7,712 nucleotides of DNA from DASVBJ01 sp036375895 (GCA_036375895.1 DASVBJ010000354.1:1-7712); one strand, 5' to 3'. Positions 1 through 5,877 are shown, counted from the stretch's first letter. Notes: generated from the letters alone by a model not told the origin. Program-made: numbers and translations.

Positions 1-385
1 CGCTGGCGCCGAAGACCAGGTAGAGGAGACCGCTGACCAGCGACTCCACCCGCTTGACCGCGCGCTTCTTGTCGTCGCGCTCGTCCTGGCGCCCCCAGGC
101 TGCCTCGGTGAGTCTCCAGAGGCCGTAGCCGAAGAAGCCGATGACCACCAGCCAGAGCACGACCTTCCCGAACGGCTGATCCGCGATCTTCTGGATCGCA
201 CCCTTCTGGTCGGCCCGCTCCGAGCCGCCCAAGGCGACCTGGGCAGCGAGCACGCCGATAAGTGCGTAGACGAGCCCCCGGGCCGCCAACCCGATGCGGG
301 CGGCCTTGGTGACGATCTCGCTTCGCCCGGCCTGGCGGGCGAGGCCGTGGGCAGATCGCGCACGTGCGGTGGGTGTGACGCTCAT
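1..385 (-). CDS. DUF1206 family integral membrane protein (3' part outside window)
   Basis: Only the first 128 codons are visible; the gene continues past the left edge. The start is the ATG at 385 (reading leftward), preceded by a strong AGGAGG at 391-396 with a 5-base spacer. The N-terminus (residues 1-30) is basic and polar. A hydrophobic helix follows at about 34-53 (ARGLVYALIGVLAAQVALGG), then a linker with ADQKGAIQKIADQPFGK, a second helix at about 74-92 ending GYGLWRLTEAAWG, a charged DERDDKKR stretch at 101-108, and the start of a third helix. The order 'ARG-VY-IGVLA, DQ-GA, QPFGK-LLW, GYGLWR-EAAWG' is the repeat unit of DUF1206, a family of membrane proteins with repeated two-helix units and no established function. 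The visible part covers the first repeat and the beginning of the second. The gene is divergent from the MauE/DsbA pair. A stress-sigma-like promoter and a dyad lie just upstream. Confidence 0.9.
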   Translation of the reverse strand, partial: MSVTPTARARSAHGLARQAGRSEIVTKAARIGLAARGLVYALIGVLAAQVALGGSERADQKGAIQKIADQPFGKVVLWLVVIGFFGYGLWRLTEAAWGRQDERDDKKRAVKRVESLVSGLLYLVFGAS

Positions 386-407
386 GGCGACCTCCTGCGT
401 GATGGAC

Positions 408-431
408 CGGGGTTGCCCAGGGCATACCCCG
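408..431. repeat. Imperfect dyad in the DUF1206 promoter
   Basis: GGGGTTGCCC (409-418) faces GGGGTATGCCC read on the other strand (420-430), with outer C/G at 408 and 431. The arms differ by one inserted base. The dyad covers the candidate GGGTAT -10 element and the predicted transcript start, so it could be a repressor operator. The arms abut with almost no loop, so a protein-binding site is more likely than an RNA hairpin. The protein that would bind is unknown. Confidence 0.4.
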
Positions 432-448
432 TTGGCGGCCCTCGAAGC
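424..448 (-). promoter_or_regulatory. Candidate SigB/SigF-type promoter for the DUF1206 gene
   Basis: On the minus strand, GCTT (445-448) and GGGTAT (424-429) are separated by 15 bases. This fits the GNNT-N14-16-GGGTA(C/T) pattern of the actinobacterial SigB/SigF general-stress sigma factors. The expected transcript start near 416 would give a leader of about 30 bases containing the AGGAGG site. The -35 half is weakly specified, so the call rests mainly on GGGTAT and its position. Confidence 0.4.
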
Positions 449-501
449 GCGCGCCGCGCGGGCCCCGCACCGGGGCCGGTGACCTTCGACGTCCGCCGAG
501 A

Positions 502-515
502 AGGACTTTTGTCCC
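502..515 (+). promoter_or_regulatory. DosR/DevR-like operator box upstream of the MauE gene
   Basis: The sequence AGGACTTTTGTCCC matches the established DosR/DevR consensus GGGACTTTNGNCCC at 13 of 14 positions; only the first base differs. The following T also fits the extended consensus. Its centre lies about 43 bases upstream of base 552, the predicted leaderless transcript and translation start of the MauE gene. This is the usual place for a DosR activator site, overlapping the -35 region, and no good -35 hexamer is seen there, as expected for an activated promoter. The box is also about 90 bases upstream of the predicted DUF1206 transcript start, so control of that gene cannot be excluded. 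Confidence 0.55.
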
Positions 516-539
516 TGGGGAGCCGCGCGTCCGCCTGCC

Positions 540-545
540 GATGAT
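540..545 (+). promoter_or_regulatory. Candidate -10 element for leaderless mRNA of the MauE gene
   Basis: GATGAT matches TATAAT at 4 of 6 positions, including the key second A and sixth T. It ends six bases before the GTG at 552, so the transcript would begin at or next to the start codon. No Shine-Dalgarno-like sequence precedes that GTG, which is consistent with a leaderless mRNA, common in actinobacteria. Confidence 0.4.
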
Positions 546-551
546 CGGTGC

Positions 552-1046
552 GTGAGCACCCGGGCGTGGGACTGGCTCGGCGCTGTCCTGCGCGTCGGGC
601 TCGGTGTCGTCTGGATCGTGGCCGGGTGGACAAAGCTGGCCGATCCGGCCCAGAGCGTGCGCGCAGTGCGGGCCTACCGGCTGCTGCCCGAGGTGCTGGC
701 CCAGGGCGTGGGGTACGGGCAACCGGTCTTCGAGGTCGCGCTGGGCGTGCTGCTCGTCATAGGGCTCGGCGTCCGGCTGTCCGCGGCCCTGTCACTGGTC
801 CTGCTGCTCGTCTTCATCGCCGCGGTCCTGTCCGCTGCCGCGCGCGGCCTGCGCATCGACTGCGGCTGCTTCGGCGGCGGCGGCGACATCACCGGAGAGA
901 CCCGCTACACCCAGGAGATCGTCCGCGACGTGGGCCTCGCCCTCGTCGCCGCCTGGCTCACCATCAGGCCCGCAACGGCCCTGTCGGTGGACGGGGAACT
1001 GCACCGCCGGGACCACGCCCGGCTGACCGAGGAGCTGACACGATGA
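552..1046 (+). CDS. MauE/DoxX family redox-associated membrane protein
   Basis: This 164-residue protein has about four membrane helices, at roughly residues 9-27, 57-73, 77-97 and 122-138. The loop after the third helix carries DCGCFGG, with a cysteine pair at C104 and C106. This layout, including the VAGWTKL stretch at the end of helix 1, is that of the MauE group of the DoxX-like superfamily. MauE supports disulfide formation in exported methylamine dehydrogenase, and relatives are thought to pass electrons between the membrane and periplasmic or extracytoplasmic thioredoxin-fold proteins. The GTG at 552 is chosen because it places the first helix directly after a short basic N-terminus and follows a -10-like element. 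A GTG at 548 is in a different frame. The stop overlaps the next start (ATGA at 1043-1046), so the DsbA-like partner is co-translated. A role in re-oxidising or reducing that partner is inferred from this pairing. No methylamine dehydrogenase genes are present, so the gene symbol mauE is not assigned. Confidence 0.87.
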   Translation: MSTRAWDWLGAVLRVGLGVVWIVAGWTKLADPAQSVRAVRAYRLLPEVLAQGVGYGQPVFEVALGVLLVIGLGVRLSAALSLVLLLVFIAAVLSAAARGLRIDCGCFGGGGDITGETRYTQEIVRDVGLALVAAWLTIRPATALSVDGELHRRDHARLTEELTR

Positions 1047-1792
1047 CCGCCTCGCACCCCCGTGCCCAGGAGCGACGTGACCGCGCCGCCGCCGCCCGCC
1101 AGGCGGCCGCCCGCGCGGCGCACAGACGCCGGACCCGCCGGCGCCTGGCCGTGCTGGCCGCTGCGCTCGTGGCGCTGGTGACCGTCGGCATCGTCATCCA
1201 GAGCCAGCGCGGCGGGGTGAACGAGAACGCCGCCGTGCCACCCGGGCTGGTCGACGGGGTCGGTGTGCCGGTGGGTGCCGCCACGGCCCCCGTCGCCGTA
1301 CAGGTCTACGAGGACTTCCAGTGCCCGGCCTGCCAGCGCTTCGAGCTCACGGCCGGCGACACGATCACGCAGCTGGTCGACGCGAAGACGATCCGCGTGA
1401 CCTACTACACGATGGCGTTCCTCGACAGCGCGTCCACGACGAGGTACTCGACGCGGGCGGCCAACGCCGGTGGGTGCGCCGTACAGGCAGGGACGTTCCC
1501 GGCCTTCCACCGGGCGCTGTACGAGGCACAGCCGGCCGAGGGGACCGCCGGCCTGAGCGACCAGCGGCTCATCGAGATCGGGAAGGCGACCGGCGCGACC
1601 GGCAGCAAGGGTGACCGGTTCGCCACCTGTGTCCAGGACCAGCAGTTCCTCGACTGGACCGCCACGGTGACCGACTACGCGTCCCGGAAGGGCGTCAACA
1701 GCACCCCGACCGTGTTCGTCGACGGCAAGAAGCTCACCGACCTCACCGCCGAGGGGCTCCAGCAGGCCGTCGCCGCCGCGGCTAAGAGCTGA
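1043..1792 (+). CDS. DsbA-like thioredoxin-fold protein, membrane-anchored
   Basis: This 249-residue protein starts at the ATG at 1043, with GAGGAG at 1029-1034 eight bases upstream and inside the MauE gene. Residues 1-34 are strongly basic (Arg/Ala-rich). A single membrane helix at about 35-53 follows, giving an N-in anchor with the catalytic domain outside. The domain begins near residue 77 (GAATAPVAVQVYEDFQCPAC). The CPAC active site is at 94-97 and the cis-proline motif is TP at 221-222 (GVNSTPTVFVDG), both hallmarks of the DsbA-like Thioredoxin_4 family. Two further cysteines, C145 and C196, could form a second, structural disulfide as in other actinobacterial DsbA-like proteins. With the preceding MauE-like protein it probably forms an exported thiol-disulfide relay. 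Whether it oxidises, isomerises or reduces clients cannot be told from sequence. The downstream copper lipoprotein is a plausible client. Confidence 0.9.
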   Translation: MTASHPRAQERRDRAAAARQAAARAAHRRRTRRRLAVLAAALVALVTVGIVIQSQRGGVNENAAVPPGLVDGVGVPVGAATAPVAVQVYEDFQCPACQRFELTAGDTITQLVDAKTIRVTYYTMAFLDSASTTRYSTRAANAGGCAVQAGTFPAFHRALYEAQPAEGTAGLSDQRLIEIGKATGATGSKGDRFATCVQDQQFLDWTATVTDYASRKGVNSTPTVFVDGKKLTDLTAEGLQQAVAAAAKS

Positions 1793-1819
1793 CCCGTCCT
1801 CGCCCCCGCGGCCTACGAT
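1789..1819 (+). promoter_or_regulatory. Candidate promoter for the copper-monooxygenase-like lipoprotein
   Basis: CTGACC (1789-1794, overlapping the stop of the DsbA-like gene) and TACGAT (1814-1819) are separated by 19 bases, a little long for a housekeeping promoter. A transcript start near 1826 would leave a leader of about 27 bases containing GGAGGG at 1841-1846, a good ribosome site six bases from the GTG at 1853. The lipoprotein gene may therefore have its own promoter as well as read-through from the upstream pair. Confidence 0.35.
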
Positions 1820-1852
1820 CGCCTGGAGGGGTCGAGGTCGGGAGGGCACGAG

Positions 1853-3058
1853 GTGCGACGGACCGGACGGCGAGCGGGCGCGCTGCTCGCTGCCGGACTG
1901 CTGCTCGCCGCCTGCGGCGGGGGCGGTGACCCGGCCACCGCGCCGGCCCCGACCGGCTCCACCGCACCCACGGCCTCCCGCTCCGCGCCACCGACGACCC
2001 CGTCGTCCCAACCCCCGGCCCCGCTGCGCGCCGGCGAACGGTTCGTGACCCTGGCCATGCCGGGCCGGACGTACACGCCGGCACCGCCGGCGGGGGCCCA
2101 GGACGTCTACCGATGCTTCCTGCTCGACCCCGCGCTGCGGGCACCGGCCTTCGTCACCGGGGCGGAGGTGCTGCCGGGCGCGAGCGGCGCGGTGCACCAC
2201 GCGATCCTGTTCCAGGTCGGCCCGGACCAGGTGGCCGCCGCCCAGCGTGCCGACGCGAAGGACCGGGGGACCGGCTGGACCTGCTTCGGCGGCACCGGCC
2301 TGCCCGCCGGGGAGAACCCCGTGAGCGCCCTCGACTCGGCACCCTGGCTCGCCGCCTGGGCGCCGGGCGGCGGGGAGAGCGTCTACGGCGCCGGGACCGG
2401 TCGCCGGCTGGAGGCGGGCAGCCGCATCGTCCTGCAGGTGCACTACAACCTGCGGGCGGGCGAGGGGCCCGACGACACGTCGGTGCGGCTGCGGCTCGCG
2501 CCGGGGTCCGCCCGGCTCGAGCCCCTGCAGACAATGCTGCTTGTGGCCCCCGTGGAGCTGCCCTGTGCTCCGGGGGAGACCGGCCGACTCTGCAACCGCC
2601 AGGCCGCGGTACTCGACCTCATGAATCGGTTCGGCGAGCAGGCCGGCCGCACGGTCGCCGGCCTGCAGCTGCTGTGCGGCGGGAACCTCCTCAGCCCGCG
2701 GGCCGGCCGGACGCAGTCCTGCGACCGCCGGGTCCACGAGCCGCTGGTGGTCCGAGCCATCGCGGGCCACATGCACCTGCTGGGCCGGTCGATCAAGGTC
2801 GAGCTGAACCCTGGGAAGCCCGGCGCGCGGACGCTGCTCGACCGCAAGGTCTGGGACTTCGACAACCAACGGGCGACGCCCCTGCCCACGCCCGCCACGG
2901 TCAACCCGGGCGACGTGCTGCGGGTGACCTGCACGCACGACCCGCGGCTGCGGACCATGCTGCCCGAGCTGGCCAAGGAGCCGCCGCGCTACGTCACCTG
3001 GGGCGAGGGCACCGCCGACGAGATGTGCCTCGGCGTGGTGGTCTACACCCGGCCCTGA
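1853..3058 (+). CDS. PHM/DBH-like type II copper monooxygenase, lipoprotein
   Basis: This 401-residue protein starts at GTG 1853 with GGAGGG six bases upstream. It has a lipoprotein signal: basic MRRTGRR, a hydrophobic core, and lipobox LAAC with the lipidated cysteine at C21. A flexible Gly/Pro/Ser/Thr-rich tether follows at about 22-58. The rest resembles the two-domain fold of peptidylglycine alpha-hydroxylating monooxygenase (PHM) and dopamine beta-hydroxylase. Candidate first-copper ligands are H115 and H116 (AVHHAIL) and H197 (LQVHYN). Candidate second-copper ligands are H306 and H308 (AGHMHLLG) and M391 (TADEMCLG). These correspond in order and local motif to PHM H107, H108, H172, H242, H244 and M314. 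Eight mature-domain cysteines (88, 144, 238, 247, 275, 290, 360, 392) could form up to four disulfides. The family uses ascorbate or another electron donor to hydroxylate C-H bonds; the substrate here is unknown. The interval between H197 and H306 is longer than in PHM. Some bacterial relatives may have non-enzymatic roles, so activity is inferred from the ligand set. Confidence 0.82.
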   Translation: MRRTGRRAGALLAAGLLLAACGGGGDPATAPAPTGSTAPTASRSAPPTTPSSQPPAPLRAGERFVTLAMPGRTYTPAPPAGAQDVYRCFLLDPALRAPAFVTGAEVLPGASGAVHHAILFQVGPDQVAAAQRADAKDRGTGWTCFGGTGLPAGENPVSALDSAPWLAAWAPGGGESVYGAGTGRRLEAGSRIVLQVHYNLRAGEGPDDTSVRLRLAPGSARLEPLQTMLLVAPVELPCAPGETGRLCNRQAAVLDLMNRFGEQAGRTVAGLQLLCGGNLLSPRAGRTQSCDRRVHEPLVVRAIAGHMHLLGRSIKVELNPGKPGARTLLDRKVWDFDNQRATPLPTPATVNPGDVLRVTCTHDPRLRTMLPELAKEPPRYVTWGEGTADEMCLGVVVYTRP

Positions 3059-3066
3059 GCATGTCG

Positions 3067-3093
3067 GCGCGGGTCCGGCCGCCGGCTCCGCGC
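3067..3093 (+). terminator. GC-rich hairpin after the lipoprotein gene, possible terminator
   Basis: GCGCGG (3067-3072) pairs with CCGCGC (3088-3093). Inside, after one G-T pair and one mismatch, CCGG (3075-3078) pairs with CCGG (3082-3085) around a three-base loop. The hairpin starts eight bases after the TGA at 3056-3058. There is no T-tract, which is usual for high-GC actinobacterial terminators but makes the call uncertain. Confidence 0.4.
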
Positions 3094-3106
3094 GCGGTGG
3101 CTGACC

Positions 3107-3112
3107 TAGGAT
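3107..3112 (+). promoter_or_regulatory. TAGGAT -10 element for the maltokinase-cap gene
   Basis: TAGGAT is a typical actinobacterial -10 hexamer. It ends six bases before the GTG at 3119, the same spacing as the -10-like element before the MauE gene, so a leaderless transcript is likely. No clear -35 is visible. The embedded AGGA (3108-3111) is seven bases from the GTG, so a weak Shine-Dalgarno role is the alternative reading. Confidence 0.5.
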
Positions 3113-3118
3113 CGGGCG

Positions 3119-3763
3119 GTGGCAATACTTCACCGGGCTGACGTGCGTCCGACGAAGCTCGAGCTGATCCACGACTGGCTCCCGCGCCAGCCCTGGTACC
3201 CGGGTGGGGCAGACCCGCAGCTGCTGGCCGTGGGCGCGTACAGGTTCGACGACCCCGACGGCGAGGTCGGCGTCGAGACGCACCTCGTCCGCATCGACGA
3301 CGGCCCGCTCCTGCAGGTGCCGTTGACCTATCGCGGCGCACCGCTCCCCGGCCGCGAGCAGTGGCTCGTCGGGACCATGGAGCACTCGGTGCTGGGCCGA
3401 CGCTGGGTGTACGACGCCTGCGCCGATCCGGTCTACACGGCCACACTGGCCGCCACGATCCTCGGCGGCCGCGCGCAGGCGGAGCTCCTCATCGACCTCG
3501 ACGGGCGCCTCGAGCGGCGTACACCGACCGTCTCCGTCCGAGGCGCGGGCTCACCGGGCGACGCGTTGCCCGTCGTCGAAGGGGTCGAGCAGCTGTCCTG
3601 CTCGACCGACGGCGACCGGACGGTCATCCACTCAGCTGGGCTGGCGCTCACGGTCCTTCGCGTGGTCGACACCTCGGTCCACGGCAGTGACGAGCACGCG
3701 CTCACCGGCACCTGGGCCGACCAGGAGGAGCCCGTGCTGCTGGCGACGGCGCGGCGCACCTGA
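3119..3763 (+). CDS. Stand-alone maltokinase N-terminal cap-like protein
   Basis: This 214-residue soluble protein has the conserved blocks of the maltokinase N-terminal cap-like domain: PTKLELIHDWLPRQPWY (11-27), YRFDDPDGEVGVETHLVR (41-58), LTYRGAPLPG (69-78), GTMEHSVLGRRWVYD (85-99) and the following DPVY (103-106). In mycobacterial maltokinase this cap precedes a kinase domain that phosphorylates maltose for the GlgE glucan pathway. Here the protein ends shortly after the cap, with no kinase motifs, and neither neighbour is a glycogen or trehalose gene. Relatives of this length have often been labelled '1,4-alpha-glucan branching protein' by association, which is not supported by the sequence. 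Its function is unknown; a regulatory or ligand-binding role is speculation. The GTG start fits the beginning of the conserved block and the TAGGAT element. The gene is convergent with the SDR gene, 46 bases away. Confidence 0.82.
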   Translation: MAILHRADVRPTKLELIHDWLPRQPWYPGGADPQLLAVGAYRFDDPDGEVGVETHLVRIDDGPLLQVPLTYRGAPLPGREQWLVGTMEHSVLGRRWVYDACADPVYTATLAATILGGRAQAELLIDLDGRLERRTPTVSVRGAGSPGDALPVVEGVEQLSCSTDGDRTVIHSAGLALTVLRVVDTSVHGSDEHALTGTWADQEEPVLLATARRT

Positions 3764-3809
3764 GGCGCGTCGCCGGCGTCGCCGCGGGATCGCCCGGAGA
3801 GGCATGGCG

Positions 3810-4793
3810 TCAGCGGGCGTGCCAGCGGGCCAGCAGAGCGGCCTCGCGCTCTGCGCTCAGGCCCGGCGAGCTCGGTTGCTGCTGGGTCGCCAGCCAGGCC
3901 TGCGTGTCACGCACGGTCTCCTCGAGCGGCCGTGGCCGCAGCCCGGTCGCAAACGCCCGCGTCGGGTCGGCGGTCATCTGCAGCCGATAGGGGTCACCGC
4001 CGCTCCACAGCGGCAGCGCCGCGCCGTCGACCCCCTCGCCGAGCAGGAAGTCCTCGTCGACCCAGGTGAGCGACGTCCCGTCGGGTGCCACCTCGGCCGC
4101 GATGGCCTCGAGCTGGCGGCCGAACGTGAAGTCCCCGGACGGGCCGACGGCGTGAAAGGGGCCGGACTCGGCGCGCTCGAGCAACTCGACCATCCAGGTG
4201 CCCATGTCGCGGGCGTCGATGAGCTGGGCGGGGGCGTCGGCGGGCCCGGGGGCGAGCACCTCACCGCCACGTGCCAGCCGCTGCACCCACCACGGGAAGC
4301 GCCACGTGTAGTCGTCCGGCCCCACGACGAACGTCGGACGGACCAGCAGCGTCTGCGGCCCGAACCGCTCCACCGCGGCCCGCTCGCAGAGGACCTTCAG
4401 CCCGCCGTACGTCTCCTCGGTGATCTCTTCGACCGTCGGGTCGTCGAGCTCGATCAGACGCGCGTCCTCGTCGAAGCCCGGCCGGTCCGGCACGTCGTAG
4501 ACCGAGACGCTGCTGACGAGCAGGTAGTGGCCGGCCCGGTCGCCGAGGACCTCGGCCAGCTCGTGCACCTGCCGCGGGAAGTAGGCGCAGGCGTCGACGG
4601 TGGCGTCCCAGCGGCCCTCGGCCAGCGCCGACAGGTCCGCGTTCCGGTCGCCGGTGAGGTGGGTCGCGCCTGGCAGGAGGTCGGGCCCGGTCCGGCCGCG
4701 ATGGAAGACGGTCACGTCGTGCCCCGCCGCCAGCGCGGCCTCCGCCACGTGAAGGCCGACGAAGCGCGTGCCACCGATCATGAGGATCCGCAT
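3810..4793 (-). CDS. NAD-dependent epimerase/dehydratase family protein (atypical extended SDR)
   Basis: This 327-residue protein starts at the ATG at 4793 (MRILMIGGTRFVG), which places the first beta strand at the N-terminus as the family requires. A longer reading from 4943 adds 50 unrelated residues over the upstream gene. The Rossmann nucleotide loop is GGTRFVG (7-13). An acidic or basic turn follows at GHDVTVFHRGRT, then the conserved GDR (48-50), DACAYFPR (67-74) and VSSVSVY (93-99), with the catalytic pair Y129 and K133 (YGGLK). VRPTFVVGPDDYTWRFPWW (151-169) is the substrate-side segment of this SDR branch, seen in bacterial 'GGTRFVG' reductase/epimerase proteins. The substrate cannot be deduced. 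Ten bases separate it from the upstream saccharopine-dehydrogenase-like gene. No strong ribosome site is seen, so translational coupling is likely. The two probably form one transcript, but there are no pathway genes nearby. Confidence 0.88.
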   Translation of the reverse strand: MRILMIGGTRFVGLHVAEAALAAGHDVTVFHRGRTGPDLLPGATHLTGDRNADLSALAEGRWDATVDACAYFPRQVHELAEVLGDRAGHYLLVSSVSVYDVPDRPGFDEDARLIELDDPTVEEITEETYGGLKVLCERAAVERFGPQTLLVRPTFVVGPDDYTWRFPWWVQRLARGGEVLAPGPADAPAQLIDARDMGTWMVELLERAESGPFHAVGPSGDFTFGRQLEAIAAEVAPDGTSLTWVDEDFLLGEGVDGAALPLWSGGDPYRLQMTADPTRAFATGLRPRPLEETVRDTQAWLATQQQPSSPGLSAEREAALLARWHAR

Positions 4794-4803
4794 GGCCGGC
4801 AGG

Positions 4804-5850
4804 CTATCCGGCGGCGACCTCGATGCCGTGCAGGACGACGCCGTCCAGGCCGAGCGCGAACGTCGGGCCGTGGGCCCGCGATGGCGTCCACGCGCCCGCA
4901 GCGACCTCGCCGGCCAGCAGCCGCTCCACGACGCGCACGACACTGTCGGCGGTGAGCGAGTACCCGTTCGGCGTCGTCATCGTGCCGACGGCGGCACTGC
5001 CGTCGGCGGCGGACGCCCGCACCCACACCTCCGTGCGCGAGTGCTCCCGCCGGTCCGGCCCGGGCCCGGTCAGCGCGCGGCTCACCAGCGTCTGCAGCAG
5101 GCGCCGCGCCCCCGGCACCCGCACGACGGGGGCGACGAGGCCCTGGCCGCGCGAGAACGGGACGACCGTGTACGTCGTGACGTTGCCCACCCCGGTGGAG
5201 TGGAACGCGGTGCTCACGTCGCCCCAGGGGATCGAGGTCACCGAGCACGGCCCCGACGGCAGGTCGACGATCCGCCGCCGCCATCCGGGTGGCACGGCGA
5301 CGAGACGGCCGTCCACCCGCGCACGGCCGCCGTGGGTGATGCCCTCGATCGCGGTGCGTGCCGTGCCGGGGCTCAGCCCACCGCCCCCGCGGAACGCGAT
5401 CTCGAGGTCGGTCGTCCCCGGCAGCCGCTCGACGAGCATCGCCGCGAGGCAGTCGGTCGGGACCACGTCGAACCCGCTGCCGGGCAGCAGCGCGACCCCG
5501 GCCCGGCGGGCCTCCTCGTCGCGGGACAGCACCGCCTCCAGCACGTCGATCTCCCCGGTGACGTCGACGTAGTGGACCCCGGCGGCTAGGCACGCGTCGA
5601 CCATGGGCGCGGACGTCTGCGAGAAAGGCCCGGCGCAGTGCGCGACGGCCTCCACGTCGGCCAGCGCGGTCGCAAGCTCCGCCGGACGGGTCAGCGGCAC
5701 GACGACGTGGTCGAGCCCGAGCTCGCCGGCCAGGGCGCCCACCCGCCGGCCGTCCCGGCCGGCGAGCAGCGGCCGGTGCCCGCGCCGCACCGCCAGCTCG
5801 GCGACCAGCCGGCCCGTGTAGCCGTTGGCTCCGTACAGCATCCAGGTCAC
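4804..5850 (-). CDS. Saccharopine dehydrogenase-like NAD(P)-binding protein (trans-acting enoyl reductase-like)
   Basis: This 348-residue protein reads from the GTG at 5850 (VTWMLYGANGYTGR). That start puts the Rossmann motif GANGYTG at residues 7-13, the normal place. A GTG at 5892 would add 14 residues without family resemblance. Conserved blocks follow: GRD (31-33), HCAGPFSQTSAPMVDAC (71-87), GVHYVDVTGE (91-100) and LLPGSGFDVVPTDCLA (121-136). These are typical of saccharopine-reductase-like proteins such as the mycobacterial trans-acting enoyl reductase group (Rv2449c/Rv2953 type). True lysine-pathway saccharopine dehydrogenase is unlikely because no lysine genes are nearby. No polyketide synthase is visible either, so the physiological substrate is unknown. 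The gene is first in a likely two-gene operon with the SDR downstream. An inverted repeat ends at its start codon. Confidence 0.86.
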   Translation of the reverse strand: MTWMLYGANGYTGRLVAELAVRRGHRPLLAGRDGRRVGALAGELGLDHVVVPLTRPAELATALADVEAVAHCAGPFSQTSAPMVDACLAAGVHYVDVTGEIDVLEAVLSRDEEARRAGVALLPGSGFDVVPTDCLAAMLVERLPGTTDLEIAFRGGGGLSPGTARTAIEGITHGGRARVDGRLVAVPPGWRRRIVDLPSGPCSVTSIPWGDVSTAFHSTGVGNVTTYTVVPFSRGQGLVAPVVRVPGARRLLQTLVSRALTGPGPDRREHSRTEVWVRASAADGSAAVGTMTTPNGYSLTADSVVRVVERLLAGEVAAGAWTPSRAHGPTFALGLDGVVLHGIEVAAG

Positions 5851-5877
5851 GGCGACCAGTCTTCCCGGTGGTCGCCG
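5850..5877 (-). repeat. Inverted repeat at the start codon of the saccharopine-dehydrogenase-like gene
   Basis: CGGCGACCA (5850-5858 on plus) and TGGTCGCCG (5869-5877) are perfect complements, giving a 9-bp stem with a 10-base loop. In the minus-strand mRNA the stem's last base is the G of the GTG start. The loop holds GGGAAG, the only purine-rich ribosome-site-like sequence before the gene. It could modulate initiation, serve as an operator, or act as a terminator or attenuator after the upstream ligase-like gene. There is no T-tract. Confidence 0.5.

Noticed and set aside
548..1792. Reading the DsbA-like protein as a 414-residue protein from GTG 548
   Set aside because: The first 165 codons are the MauE gene in the wrong frame. 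The ATG at 1043 has a proper ribosome site and the expected basic N-terminus plus anchor helix.
905..3385. Very long open frame on the minus strand (826 codons) across the redox and copper genes
   Set aside because: It is antisense to three well-recognised plus-strand proteins, is composed of low-complexity Arg/Gly/Ala/Pro sequence, and shows no domain. Long antisense frames are expected at this GC content.
3764..3809. Possible bidirectional terminator between the convergent cap and SDR genes
   Set aside because: Only short four-base GC stems (such as CGGG/CCCG at 3785-3796) are visible, no better than chance at this GC content.
3687..4955. 422-codon plus-strand frame opposite the SDR gene
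   Set aside because: It is antisense to an intact SDR with complete cofactor and catalytic motifs, and overlaps the end of the maltokinase-cap gene.
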